64,000 bases of DNA from BP-464 sp963825415 (GCA_963825415.1 CAWGTD010000006.1:372001-436000), one strand, 5' to 3'. Shown: positions 37,681 through 48,048, counted from the stretch's first letter. The notes: a model not told the origin generated them from the sequence alone. Program-made: numbers and translations.

Positions 37681-39081
37681 GTGAGCACGCAGGCCGCAGC
37701 CAGCGGGCAAGGGCAGCAGCGCGCCGCGCTGTTCAGCGTCGGCGCCGCAGCGTTCCTGATCGCGCTGAAGCTCGTGACCGGGCTGGTGACCGGATCGCTC
37801 GGCCTGGTGGCCGAGGCCGCGCACTCGGGAACCGACCTGGTGGCCGCGCTCCTGACGCTGTTCGCGATCCGGGTGGCCCTGCGACCGGCCGACCGCGAGC
37901 ACCACTACGGCCACGGCAAGGCCGAGCACCTCGCGGCGCTGGCCGAGAGCTCGTTCCTGTTCGTGGTGTCGGGCTTCCTTGCCTACCTGGCCGTCCGCCG
38001 GCTGGGTGGCGCCGCGCACCACGTCGACGCCACGTGGTGGTCGTTCGCCGTGCTCGCGGTCGTGATCGCGATCGACGCCTCACGCGCCACGCTCAGCCTG
38101 CGCGCGTCGCGCCGGTTCCACTCGCCGGCGCTGGCGTCCAACGCGCTGCACTTCGCATCCGACCTCGCGGGCTCGGTCGCGGTGCTCGTCGGGCTCGTGT
38201 TCGTCGCGTCGGGCAAGCCGGACGGCGACGCCGTGGCGACGCTCGTCGTGGCGGGGCTCGTGATGGGCGCCGCCGGGCGGATGGCGGGCGGGTCCGCGCA
38301 GGTGCTGATGGACCGCGCGTCGGCCGAGGCCGAGGCCGCCGTGCGGCGCGCGCTGGAGACGCTCGGCGGCGGCGTCGAGGTCCGCCGCGTGCGGCTCCGC
38401 CAGGCGGCGGGCAAGGACTTCGTCGACATGATCGTCGGGCTGCGCCCGGACGCCGGGCTCACCCAGGCGCACACGACCGCCGACGCGATCGAGGACGCCG
38501 TCGAGGCCGAGCTGCCCGGCGCCGACGTCATCGTCCACGTCGAGCCCGCGGCGAGCAGCAGCGGCGATCTGCGCGAGCGCGCCACCGTCGCGGCGCTGAG
38601 CGTGCCGGAGGTGCGCGAGGTCCACAACGTGCGGGCGATGCACGTCGACGGCGCATTCGAGCTGTCGCTGCACGTAAAGCTGCCGCGGGCGCTGTCGCTC
38701 GGCGCGGCGCACGACGTCGTCGAACGGCTCGAGGCGGCGATCCTTGGCGCCGTTCCGGAGGTGCGGACGGTCCACACGCACATCGAGCCGCTCTCGCAGG
38801 TCGACTGGGCGAGCCGCCCCGAGCAGGACGAGGTGGCCGAGCAGCGCGCCGTGATCGACGAGATCGTGCGCCGCATCACCGGCCGGCCGCCCGCCGAGAT
38901 CCATTTCCGCGACGGCGAGCATGGCCGCGTGGCGCTCATCAGCATCCTGCTCCCGGCCAACGAGCCGCTGCCCAGCGCGCATCGCCGCGCCGGTCGGATC
39001 GAGGAGGCGCTGCGCCAGCGCTGCCCGGAGATCTCCGAGGTCGTCGTGCACACCGAGCCGATCCCGGCCGCGCAGGGCTGA
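37681..39081 (+). CDS. Cation diffusion facilitator transporter with three C-terminal dimerisation-type repeats
   Basis: A 466-aa metal/proton antiporter. The six-helix membrane domain (residues about 20-215) carries both metal-site motifs, HSGTD (helix 2) and HFASD (helix 5), and HHYGHGKAEHLAAL, as in Zn/Fe CDF proteins. Typical members end after one cytosolic domain of about 80 residues. Here three similar alpha-beta units follow, at roughly 215-290, 300-375 and 390-466, each ending near VHVEP, THIEP or VHTEP. The GTG start is supported by the promoter. The metal transported is not known. Confidence 0.9.
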   Translation: MSTQAAASGQGQQRAALFSVGAAAFLIALKLVTGLVTGSLGLVAEAAHSGTDLVAALLTLFAIRVALRPADREHHYGHGKAEHLAALAESSFLFVVSGFLAYLAVRRLGGAAHHVDATWWSFAVLAVVIAIDASRATLSLRASRRFHSPALASNALHFASDLAGSVAVLVGLVFVASGKPDGDAVATLVVAGLVMGAAGRMAGGSAQVLMDRASAEAEAAVRRALETLGGGVEVRRVRLRQAAGKDFVDMIVGLRPDAGLTQAHTTADAIEDAVEAELPGADVIVHVEPAASSSGDLRERATVAALSVPEVREVHNVRAMHVDGAFELSLHVKLPRALSLGAAHDVVERLEAAILGAVPEVRTVHTHIEPLSQVDWASRPEQDEVAEQRAVIDEIVRRITGRPPAEIHFRDGEHGRVALISILLPANEPLPSAHRRAGRIEEALRQRCPEISEVVVHTEPIPAAQG

Positions 39082-39085
39082 CGGC

Positions 39086-39649
39086 TCAGGCCGCCAGCAG
39101 GTCCAGCAGCGCCCGCGCCGCGCGCCCGCGATGGCTGATGACGGCCTTTGCCTCGGGCGCCAGCTCGGCCATGGTCCGATCGGGGTGCTCGTCGGGCACG
39201 AACGCGGGGTCGTAGCCGAACCCGCCGGTCCCCCGCGGCTCGGCGGCCAGCGTGCCGGCGCAGCGGCCCTCGACCAGCTCCTCGCGCCCATCGGGCTCGA
39301 CGTAGGCCAGCGCGCACACGTACGCCACGGGAGATCCGGCGGGCGCCTCGCGCAGCAGCTTGGCGAGGTTGGCCTCGTCGGTGGCGTCCTCACCGGCGTA
39401 CCGCGCCGAGCGCACGCCCGGCGCTCCGTTCAGCGCAGCGGCCTCGATGCCGGAGTCGTCGGCGATCGCGGCGCGCCCGGTCGCCGCGGTGGCGGCTCGC
39501 GCCTTGCCGAGCGCGTTGTCGGCGAAGGTCGCGCCGGTCTCGGGCGGGAGCTCGACGTCGTCGGGCAGCGGATCGAGCTCGTGCGGGGCGAGCAGCGCCG
39601 CGAGCTCGCGCAGCTTGTGCGCGTTGCGCGTGGCGAGGACGAGCTTCAC
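39086..39649 (-). CDS. rdgB: Non-canonical purine NTP pyrophosphatase (RdgB/HAM1)
   Basis: A 187-aa house-cleaning enzyme that hydrolyses dITP, ITP and XTP. Signature parts are VLATRNAHKLRELAAL, FADNALGKARAA, DDSGIEAAALNGAPGVRSARY and GGFGYDPAFVPDE. GTG 39649 overlaps the rph stop. The gene order murI-rph-rdgB is common in actinobacteria and supports all three calls. Confidence 0.95.
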   Translation of the reverse strand: MKLVLATRNAHKLRELAALLAPHELDPLPDDVELPPETGATFADNALGKARAATAATGRAAIADDSGIEAAALNGAPGVRSARYAGEDATDEANLAKLLREAPAGSPVAYVCALAYVEPDGREELVEGRCAGTLAAEPRGTGGFGYDPAFVPDEHPDRTMAELAPEAKAVISHRGRAARALLDLLAA

Positions 39650-40384
39650 CGTCGCGCGGAGGCGACGGCCTCGTCCTGCAGCGTGCGCAGCTCGCCGATG
39701 CCCTTCGCCGCAAGCGCGAGCAGATCGTCGAGGTGCGCGCGGGACAGCGGAGTGCGCTCGGCGGTCGCCTGCACCTCGACGAGGCCGCCGTCGCCGGTCA
39801 TGACGACGTTGGCGTCGACTTCGGCGGTCGAGTCCTCGGAGTAGTCGAGGTCGAGCAGCGGCACGCCGTCGACGATCCCGGCCGAGATCGCGGCCACCGT
39901 TCCCGACAGCGGCCACGCGGAGACCAGCTCGCGCTCCTGCAGCACCGAGCACGCGAGCGCCAGCGAGACGAACGCGCCGGTGATGGCGGCCGTGCGGGTG
40001 CCGCCGTCGGCCTGCAGGACGTCGCAGTCCAGCCACACCGTGTTCTCGCCGAGCGCCTCGAAGTCGACGATCGTGCGCAGGCTGCGGCCGATCAGGCGCT
40101 GGATCTCGACCGTGCGCCCGTCCGGCCGGCCCTTGGTGACGTCGCGCTGTTTGCGGTCGCCCGTCGAGGCGGGAAGCATCCCGTACTCGGCGGTGACCCA
40201 CCCACGGCCCGCGGCCCGCCAGCCAGCGCGGCACGCCCTCCTCGGCCGACGCCGTGCAGATCACGCGCGTCTCGCCCACCGAGATCAGCGCCGACCCGGT
40301 CGCGGTGCGCACGAAACCCGGCTCGATCGTCGTGGGCCGCAGCGCGTCGGGCGCGCGGTCGTAGGAGCGCGCCGGGCCGCTCAC
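39646..40384 (-). CDS. rph: Ribonuclease PH (frameshifted)
   Basis: A 3'-exoribonuclease that trims tRNA ends by phosphorolysis. From GTG 40384 the frame gives YDRAPDALRPTTIEPGFVRT and ISVGETRVICTASAEEGVPRWL. One extra base near 40205-40215 must be skipped to read GWVTAEYGMLPASTGDRKQRD and the rest, including DCDVLQADGGTRTAAITGA and SEDSTAEVDANVVMTGDGGLVEVQ. The combined length of about 245 aa is normal. The break is in a GC run and is probably an error. Confidence 0.92.
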
Positions 40385-41242
40385 GCCGCCAGCTCCGATC
40401 GCAGCGTGATCTGGTCGACCTCGCCGAGCGGCATCTGCAGAAAGCGCGTGCCGAGCGCACGGAACGCGGCGGGATCGCCGGTGCACAGGAAGCCGTAGTC
40501 GCCCTCGCCCTCGCGCGTGTTGCCGAGGCCCGCGGGAGGACAGCGCGTGCTCGACCTGGCGCGCGAGCGCGGCGCCCGAGGTGACGATCGTCACGTCGCG
40601 GCCGAGGAAGCGCTGGAGCATCGGCTGGACGAGCGGGTAGTGCGTGCAGCCGAGGATCACCGTGTCGACGCCCGCCTCGCGCAGCGGGCGCACGTATCCG
40701 CGCACGATCTCCACGACGTCGAGCGAGATGTCGTCGCCGCCCGCCCAGCCGCCCTGGATGATCGGCGCCAGGTCCGGGCACGCGACCGAGACGAGCTCCA
40801 CATGCGCGTCGGCCTCGGCCACGACGGTCGCGTAGGCGCCGCTGGCGACCGTCGTGGGCGTGGCGAGCAGCCCGATGCGCCCGTTGCGAGTGGTGGCCAC
40901 CGCCTGGAGCGCCTCGGGCTTGACCACGCCGAGCACGTCGACGCCGAGCGTCGTCTCCATCATGCGGCGCCGCAGGGCGGGCAGCGCCGCGGCGGTGGCG
41001 CTGTTGCAGGCGACCACCAGCAGCTTCGCCTGGCGGGCGAGCAGCTCCTCGGCGATCTCCAGCGAGAACCGCTCCAGCTCGGCGGCCGTGCGCTCGCCGT
41101 AAGGGAAGCGCGCGGTGTCGCCGAGGTAGAGGAAATCCTCGTGGGGCAGCCACACCAGCAGCTCGTGCAGGACGGTGAGACCACCCACGCCGGAGTCGAA
41201 TACGGCGATGGGCCGCTCGCGCGGGTCGCGATCGTTCGCCAC
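40381..41242 (-). CDS. murI: Glutamate racemase (frameshifted)
   Basis: A roughly 286-aa cofactor-independent racemase that supplies D-glutamate for peptidoglycan. Both catalytic Cys motifs are present, VACNSATAAALP and LGCTHYPLVQP, with the N-terminal IAVFDSGVGGLTV. The frame is lost near 40530. Skipping one base continues GLGNTREGEGDYGFLCTGDP to the end LRSELAA, whose stop overlaps the rph GTG. The gene is normally essential, so this is best read as a sequence error. Confidence 0.92.
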
Positions 41243-41278
41243 CCGCGCATCGTCGCAGGCCGCCCTGCCGGCCGTAGC

Positions 41279-41548
41279 TCAGGCGCCCGCGGGCCCACCC
41301 ACCCCGTCGATGGCCTCCTTGAGCTTGTCGACGATCGTCTGGCCGATGTCCTTGCCCCCGAAGCTCCCGGCGGCCGCGACGACCGTCGCGAGCACGCCGG
41401 CGACGAGCAGGATCAGCGCCACGTACTCGACCGTCCCCTGGCCGGCCGGCGCGGCGAGCCGCCGCAAGGTGGGGGCCGCCCGCCGCCGTGCGGACGTCAT
41501 GGCGGAGTGCGCCCGGACCTGCAGCGCAGCCATCGTGCGATACCTCAT
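41279..41548 (-). CDS. Flp/TadE-like prepilin with long leader
   Basis: An 89-aa protein with the type IV Flp-prepilin signature G|QGTVEY followed by a hydrophobic helix (VALILLVAGVLATVVAAA). The mature pilin would be about 53 aa. The leader is 36 aa and very basic (RRRAAPTLRRLAAPAG), longer than the usual 10-20, unless the internal Met17 is the start. ATG 41548 has a GGGAGG ribosome site 6 nt upstream. No tad secretion genes or prepilin peptidase are in the window, so this is an orphan pilin-like gene. Confidence 0.72.
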   Translation of the reverse strand: MRYRTMAALQVRAHSAMTSARRRAAPTLRRLAAPAGQGTVEYVALILLVAGVLATVVAAAGSFGGKDIGQTIVDKLKEAIDGVGGPAGA

Positions 41549-41657
41549 CGAACCTCCCGGATCGGTTGCTGGACGATCCAGAGTCGGCGGCGCGGGATCG
41601 CCCGGGAGCCTCGGGGTGTCACGAAAGGCGAGCAACCGGCCCGGAACTTCTCCCGGC

Positions 41658-41663
41658 TATAGT
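41658..41663 (+). promoter_or_regulatory. Putative -10 TATAGT for the zinc-ribbon pair
   Basis: TATAGT is the best consensus -10 in the window. It lies 13 nt before ATG 41677, giving at most a leader of about 6 nt. Confidence 0.45.
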
Positions 41664-41676
41664 CGTTCACCGAGGC

Positions 41677-42552
41677 ATGTCCGGCTTGATGGCACGCATC
41701 CGTCGCCGGCGCGCCGACGATTCGCCAGAGGTGCCGCTTCCAACGGAGGCGGCAGCCGAGGCCGCGACCACTCCCGTCGCCGGAGAGCCGGCCACCGAGG
41801 AGCGGACCGTCGTCGCACCACCGGCCGAGACGCCCGACCAGGGCGCCGGGTCGCCCGACGGCGCACAGCCCGCCGCGGCGGTCGGGGCACACGCCGCCGA
41901 AGGCGGTGGGTCCGAGCCCACGGCGCCGCTGCCCGTCCCGGTCGAGGGCGAGGCGGTGCAGGCGACCGAGGTCCCCGCCGGCGCCGAGCCGGCAGCGCCC
42001 GCGAAGGCCGGCTTCCGCGACCGCGGCCGCATGCGCCGCCGGCTGCGCTACCTGCGCCGGCTGCGCGAGCTCGGCTTCCGCGACGTCGGCGGGCTCGTCT
42101 TCGACCTCGACCGTTTCGGCCGCAACCGCGAGGACCTCGTGCGGGCCAAGCTCGACGCGCTCGCCGGCGTCGACACCGAGCTGCGCACGCTCGAGCTCGC
42201 GCTCGACGACGTCCGCCCGCTGCACGAGCTGCGCGAGCCCGGCATCTCCGCATGCGCCCGCTGCGGCGCCCTGCACGGCAGCGACGCGCGGTTCTGCCCG
42301 GCCTGCGGCCTCCAGCTCGGCGGGCCGCTGGCCGTCGGGGGCCCCGCGCCCGGACTTCCCCCGGCGCAGCAGGCCGCCGAGCCCACGACCGAAACCGCGA
42401 CCGACGCCACGACCGCGGTGGAGAGCGCCAGCGGCGCGACCAGCGAGCCGCTGGCGTCGGCTCCCAACGGCTCCGGGCCGGCGCACTCCAGCGATGAAGC
42501 CGCGGGCTCGGACCCCGACCCGCTCGCGCCCGCCGGCGAACCCGGCAGGTGA
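41677..42552 (+). CDS. Zinc-ribbon protein with charged helical core
   Basis: A 291-aa cytosolic protein. The N-terminal third is low-complexity Ala/Pro/Glu. A basic-to-acidic helical part follows (RRRLRYLRRLRELGFRDVGGLVFDLDRFG, then LVRAKLDALAGVDTELRTLE), likely coiled-coil. A zinc ribbon CARCGALHGSDARFCPACG is at about residues 192-210, and the tail is disordered Ala/Thr/Glu. The coiled-coil plus ribbon layout recurs in Solirubrobacterales-like proteins of unknown role. The stop overlaps the next gene (GTGA), which also has a ribbon, so the two probably act together. Confidence 0.7.
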   Translation: MSGLMARIRRRRADDSPEVPLPTEAAAEAATTPVAGEPATEERTVVAPPAETPDQGAGSPDGAQPAAAVGAHAAEGGGSEPTAPLPVPVEGEAVQATEVPAGAEPAAPAKAGFRDRGRMRRRLRYLRRLRELGFRDVGGLVFDLDRFGRNREDLVRAKLDALAGVDTELRTLELALDDVRPLHELREPGISACARCGALHGSDARFCPACGLQLGGPLAVGGPAPGLPPAQQAAEPTTETATDATTAVESASGATSEPLASAPNGSGPAHSSDEAAGSDPDPLAPAGEPGR

Positions 42553-43026
42553 GCACGACGGCCGCCGACCGGCCGCCGGCGCCTCCCCCGCCGGCGCCCT
42601 CCGCGATCTCCTGCCCGCGCTGCGGGGCCGAGGTGCGCGGCGACCAGGGCTGGTGCGTTCAGTGCGGTCTGGCGGTCAGGACACGCATGGCGCCGACCCC
42701 CAACTGGCGCCTGCCGACGCTCGCCGCCGGCGGCATCGGCCTCGCCGCGATCGTCGCCCTGATCGTGGCGTTCGTGATCCTCACGGGCAACAACGATGCG
42801 GTCCCGGGGGCCGCTGCCCCTGCCGCGCCGACCCCGTCGCCCGCCACCACGCCCACGGTCGCGCCGCCCGCGACGACGACGCCACCCGCGACCACCACGC
42901 CACCGGCCGCGACCACCACGCCGCCGGCGACGACGACGCCGCCGGCGACGCACCACGCCACCGGCCGCGACGACGCCGCCGGTGACGACCTCGGCTCAGC
43001 CGCCGCCCGTCGAACCGGCGCCCTGA
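42549..43026 (+). CDS. Zinc-ribbon membrane protein with Thr/Pro extracellular tail (frameshifted)
   Basis: About 158 aa. A short disordered start leads to a cytosolic zinc ribbon (CPRCGAEVRGDQGWCVQCG) at residues 22-40, then one membrane helix (GIGLAAIVALIVAFVILTG). An outside tail of Thr-Thr-Pro-Pro-Ala repeats follows. The annotated frame would run into the convergent gene. Skipping one extra base at about 42951 in the repeat keeps the TTPP pattern and ends at 43026, two bases before that gene's stop. Zinc ribbon inside and Thr/Pro stalk outside suggest a sensor or scaffold. Function unknown. Confidence 0.65.
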
Positions 43027-43027
43027 G

Positions 43028-44047
<1,020 letters not shown>

Positions 44048-44070
44048 CGCGCGGGTACGGTACCCCCGCG

Positions 44071-45564
44071 ATGGGGCGCCCCACGTCCAGCCGGTCGGGC
44101 CCGGCCGGCGGCGCGGTCTCGTCCGCCGACGTCGTCGTCGTCGGGGCGGGTGCCGCCGGCCTGTACGCGGCGCTGACCGCCTCCCGCGAGGGTGCGGAGG
44201 TGCTGCTCGTGTCCGCGACGCCGCTCGCGCAGACCGCCAGCTATTGGGCGCAGGGCGGGATCGCCGCCGCGCTCGCCGTCGACGACTCCCCCGACCTGCA
44301 CCTGGCCGACACCGTCGCGGCCGGCCGCGGGCTGGTGCGAGAGGCCGCGGCGCGCGTGCTCGTCGACGAGGCGCCCGCGGTCGTCGCAGACCTCGAGGGG
44401 CTCGGCGTCCGCTTCGACGCCGACCGCAACGGCAACCTCGCGCTCGGCCTCGAAGGCGGGCACAGCCGCCGGCGCGTCGCCCATGCGGGCGGCAGCGCGA
44501 CGGGCCGCCGGGTGGTGCGTCAGCTCTCCGCCCTCGCCGTCGCGGACGAGCGCATCACCGTCTGGGAGCGCGCCCGCGCGGCGACTCCCTGGGTGCTGCC
44601 CGACGGCCGCTGCGTGGGCGTCGTCTGCGAGGACGGCCGCGTCGCGCGCGGCCGCGCGGTGGTGCTCGCCACGGGCGGCGCCGCCGCGCTGTGGTCGCGC
44701 ACCACGAACCCGCCCGGTTCGGTCGGTGTCGGAATGCTGCTCGCGCTCGGCGCGGGCGCGCGCCTGGCCGACCTCGAGCTGATGCAGTTCCACCCGACCG
44801 CGGTGATCGGCATCCGCGGGCGCGAGGGCTTCCTCGTCACCGAGGCGATCCGCGGCGAGGGCGCCACGCTGCACGGGCCCGACGGCGAGCGCTTCGTCGA
44901 GGAGCTGGCGCCGCGCGACGAGGTGGCCCGCGCGATCGATCGGCTGTTGAGCGAGACGGGCGCGACGCACGTCGGCCTCGACATGCGCGCGATCGACCCG
45001 GGGCTGTTCCCCAACGTGGTCAACGCGCTGCGCGAAGCGGGTCTCGACCCCACGCGCGAGCTCGTGCCGGTCGCACCCGCGGCGCACTACGTGATGGGCG
45101 GCGTCGCGGCCGACCTCGACGGCCGCTCGGGCGTTGAAGGCCTGCTGGCGATCGGCGAGTCGGCGTGCACCGGACTGCACGGCGCGAACCGGTTGGCGTC
45201 GAACTCGTTGAGCGAGTGCTTCGTGCTCGGCCGCCGCGCCGCGTACGCGGCGTTGGCCGATCCGGCCCCACCGGACGTCGCCGACACGCCGCCGGAGCCG
45301 CGCCCGATCGCCATGCCGGACCGTTCCACGCGCGAGTCGCTGTGGCGCGACGCCGGGCTGGTGCGCACGCCGGAAGGCCTCGAACGCCTCGCGGGCTCCG
45401 ACCACGTGCTGGTCCGGTTGATCGCCGCGTGCGCGCTCGCACGCACCGAGACGCGCGGCGCGCACTGCCGGGCGGACTTCCCGGACACCGATCCCGCGCT
45501 CGACCTGCACCACGCGGTCGTGCGCGCCGAGCAGCCAATTCCGGTGTGGGAGGAATGGGCATGA
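44071..45564 (+). CDS. nadB: L-aspartate oxidase
   Basis: A 497-aa FAD enzyme converting L-aspartate to iminoaspartate for NAD synthesis. It has the FAD-binding VVVGAGAAGLYAALTA, SYWAQGGIAAAL, the active-site HPTAVIG and EAIRGEGA, APAAHYVMGGVA, and GLHGANRLASNSLSECFV. The last is the standard C-terminal FAD-binding block. No nadA or nadC is adjacent, as would be usual, so the pathway must be completed elsewhere. The N-terminus MGRPTSSRSGPAGGAVSSA is a short extension before the FAD domain. Confidence 0.94.
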   Translation: MGRPTSSRSGPAGGAVSSADVVVVGAGAAGLYAALTASREGAEVLLVSATPLAQTASYWAQGGIAAALAVDDSPDLHLADTVAAGRGLVREAAARVLVDEAPAVVADLEGLGVRFDADRNGNLALGLEGGHSRRRVAHAGGSATGRRVVRQLSALAVADERITVWERARAATPWVLPDGRCVGVVCEDGRVARGRAVVLATGGAAALWSRTTNPPGSVGVGMLLALGAGARLADLELMQFHPTAVIGIRGREGFLVTEAIRGEGATLHGPDGERFVEELAPRDEVARAIDRLLSETGATHVGLDMRAIDPGLFPNVVNALREAGLDPTRELVPVAPAAHYVMGGVAADLDGRSGVEGLLAIGESACTGLHGANRLASNSLSECFVLGRRAAYAALADPAPPDVADTPPEPRPIAMPDRSTRESLWRDAGLVRTPEGLERLAGSDHVLVRLIAACALARTETRGAHCRADFPDTDPALDLHHAVVRAEQPIPVWEEWA

Positions 45565-45670
45565 ATGAGTGCCTTAACGCCAAGTCAACATTGCCGACGT
45601 TCTGGACTTCACAGGTCCACTCAATACTCCGCGGCCCTACAGAGGCTGATTGGGAGGCTCCGAAGTCCTC

Positions 45671-46091
45671 ATGTACCAGTTCAGTCGCGCCATATATCGC
45701 GAGCTCGCAAGCGAGATCGACGAGGAGGCTGGTCGTGACAGCCACGAGGCTGTCCTGCACTCCTGTGAGCGCTGCCTCGAGCGGCTGGTGACCGACCGGC
45801 ACTACTTCGCCCGGCCGGCACGGACGCTCTTCCACGACATCCGCGTGCACTTCCCGATGGGCGCCCAGGCGCGCGTGTGGCGTGTCGTCTCCGCCTATCT
45901 GGCGTTCGCCGACGAATGGCTGGCACGTCAGCCGCGTCATGGCTATGACGCCAACGGCAACCCGTTGCAGTGCCGTGCGACGACGCGTCGCGGGACGCGC
46001 GTGCCAGCGCGACCCGCTGCCGCACAACGGCTACTGCCCGTCGCACCAGCACCTCGCCGAAACCGAAGAGACCGAGCTCGTCGCCGCATAG
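45671..46091 (+). CDS. Conserved unknown with C-terminal Cys motif (frameshifted)
   Basis: About 139 aa. It begins MYQFSRAIYRELASEIDEE, is helical with a Cys pair CERCLERLV, and carries FARPARTLFHDIRVHFP. A C-terminal segment reads NPLQCRATTRRG, then, after skipping one extra base near 45997, ACQRDPLPHNGYCPSHQHL. The last block has the Cys/His spacing of a small metal-binding knuckle. A GGGAGG ribosome site precedes the ATG, and the upstream 105 nt (45565-45670) carry a possible promoter (TACAGA). I recognise no named domain. The strict reading beyond the shift fits a real gene. Confidence 0.6.
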
Positions 46092-46119
46092 CGCGCGTCG
46101 GCTCCGAGCCGGCGAGCAA

Positions 46120-46125
46120 TAGGTT
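46120..46125 (+). promoter_or_regulatory. Putative -10 TAGGTT for the hydantoinase operon
   Basis: TAGGTT ends 6 nt before ATG 46132. Confidence 0.38.
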
Positions 46126-46131
46126 GCGCCG

Positions 46132-48048
46132 ATGCTCCTCGGCGTCGACGTGGGCGGCACGTTCACCGACGCCGTCCTCGTCATCGACGGCCGCGTCGTC
46201 ACGGCCAAGGCGCCGACCACACCGGAGGACCAGTCCGCGGGCGTGATGGCCGCCGCGCGCGCCGCGCTTTCGCGCGCGGGACGCACGGCCGCCGACGTCA
46301 CCGAGTTCGCCCACGGCATGACGGTCGCGACGAACGCGCTGCTGGAGGGCACGGCCGCGCGCACCGCGCTCGTCGCGACCGAGGGCTGCACCGACGTCGT
46401 CGAGCTCGGCCGGCAGGCGCGGCGCGACCTCTACCGGCTGTGCGCCGCGCACCCTGCGCCGCTCGTTCCGCCGCAGCGCCGCGTGGCCGCGCCGGAGCGC
46501 TGCGGCCCCGACGGGGTCCTGCGGGCGCTGGACGCCGAAGCGGCGCGCGCCGTCGCCGACGAGGTCGCCGCGCACGAGCCGGAGTCCGTCGCCGTCGTCC
46601 TGCTGCACAGCTACCGCCACACCGAGCACGAGCGGCTGCTCGGCGAAGCGCTCCGCGAGCGACTCGGCGAGAACGTGCACGTGTCGCTCTCGCACGAGGT
46701 CGTGGGCACGTTCCGCGAGTACGAGCGGGCGGCGACCACGGAGGTCGACGCGGCGCTCTCGCCGCTGCTGGCGCGCTACCTGCGCCGGGTGGTCGAGGCG
46801 GCGAGCGCCGAGGGGCTTCCGGCCCCGCGGATCATGCAGTCCAGCGGCGGGCTGACCGACGCCGCGCGGGCGGCCGGCCACGCCGCGCTCACCGTGCTCT
46901 CCGGGCCGGCCGGCGGCGCGGCCGCCGCGGCGCTCGTCGCCGCGCGGGCAGGCGAGCCCGACCTGCTGTGCTTCGACATGGGTGGCACGTCGTGCGACGT
47001 CTGCGTCGTCGAGGGCGGCGCCGTGCGCGAGACGGCTTCGCGGGAAGTGGCGGGCCGGCCGCTCGCGCTGCCGATGGTCGACATCCACACCGTCGGTGCC
47101 GGCGGCGGGTCGATCGCCTGGCGCGACCCGGGCGGCGCGCTGCGGGTGGGGCCGCGCTCGGCGGGTGCCGACCCCGGGCCGGCCGCCTACGGGCGCGGCG
47201 GAACGGCGCCGACGGTCACGGACGCCAACGTGGTGCTCGGGCGCGTGGCCGGCCCGATGGCGGGCGACGTCGAGCTCGACCACGACGCGGCGCGCGCGGC
47301 GGTCGGCGCGCTCGCCGGCGAGCTCGGCCTCGCGCCGGTCGCGTGCGCCGAGGGGATCGTGCGTGTCGCGAACGTCGAGATGCTGCGGGCGCTGCGGGTG
47401 ATGACAGTCGAGCAGGGCATCGATCCGCGGCGCTTCGCGCTGCTGGCCTTCGGCGGCGCCGGGCCGCTGCACGCCTGCGCGATGGCCGACGAGCTCGAGC
47501 TGCGGCGCGTCCTCGTCCCGCGGGCCAGCGGCGTTCTGTCGGCGCTCGGGCTCGCCGCGGCCGACCGCCGCGAGGACACCGCACGCAGCGTGCTGGCGCC
47601 GCTCGGCGCCGCCGCGCTCGCCGACCTGCCCGACGGCGAGCTCGCGTTCGACCTGCGCTACCGCGGCCAGTCCCACGAGCTGACGGTGCGCGACTGCGAG
47701 CCCGAGCCGGCGGCGCTGCGCGCGGCGTTCGAGGCGCTGCACGAGGAGCGCTACGGCTATCGCGACCCCGACGTAGAGGTCGAGCTCGTCACGGTGCGCG
47801 CGACGCGCCGCGAGCCGGGCCCCGCGATCGCCCTGCGCGGCGACGACGGCGCCGTCGAGGAAGGCGAGCGCCCGGTGGTCTTCGAGGGCAGCGAACAGGC
47901 GGCGCGTGTCCTGCGTGGCCAGCCCGGGCCGGGCGCCGCGATCGAAGGGCCGGCGGTCGTCGAGCTGCCCGAGGCGACGGTTGCCGTGCCGCCCGGTTGG
48001 CGCGGCGCCTGGGACGACGACGGCACGCTCGTGCTGGAGCGCGCGTGA
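46132..48048 (+). CDS. Hydantoinase/oxoprolinase A subunit (HyuA family)
   Basis: A 638-aa protein with an ASKHA-type ATPase fold. The phosphate-binding LLGVDVGGTFTDAVLVIDG is at the N-terminus, then THGMTVATN-type substrate region (here AHGMTVATNALLEG), a nucleotide block LLCFDMGGTSCDV and AFGGAGPLHACAMADEL. HyuA and HyuB together hydrolyse cyclic amides such as hydantoins, N-methylhydantoin or 5-oxoproline at the cost of ATP, and related pairs carboxylate acetone. The exact substrate is not decidable. It overlaps hyuB by 4 nt. Confidence 0.92.
   Translation: MLLGVDVGGTFTDAVLVIDGRVVTAKAPTTPEDQSAGVMAAARAALSRAGRTAADVTEFAHGMTVATNALLEGTAARTALVATEGCTDVVELGRQARRDLYRLCAAHPAPLVPPQRRVAAPERCGPDGVLRALDAEAARAVADEVAAHEPESVAVVLLHSYRHTEHERLLGEALRERLGENVHVSLSHEVVGTFREYERAATTEVDAALSPLLARYLRRVVEAASAEGLPAPRIMQSSGGLTDAARAAGHAALTVLSGPAGGAAAAALVAARAGEPDLLCFDMGGTSCDVCVVEGGAVRETASREVAGRPLALPMVDIHTVGAGGGSIAWRDPGGALRVGPRSAGADPGPAAYGRGGTAPTVTDANVVLGRVAGPMAGDVELDHDAARAAVGALAGELGLAPVACAEGIVRVANVEMLRALRVMTVEQGIDPRRFALLAFGGAGPLHACAMADELELRRVLVPRASGVLSALGLAAADRREDTARSVLAPLGAAALADLPDGELAFDLRYRGQSHELTVRDCEPEPAALRAAFEALHEERYGYRDPDVEVELVTVRATRREPGPAIALRGDDGAVEEGERPVVFEGSEQAARVLRGQPGPGAAIEGPAVVELPEATVAVPPGWRGAWDDDGTLVLERA

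Noticed and set aside
42860..42970. Tandem ccaccggc/gacgacg repeat array
   Set aside because: It is the coding sequence of a Thr/Pro stalk, not a separate repeat element. The one-base slip inside it is treated as an indel.
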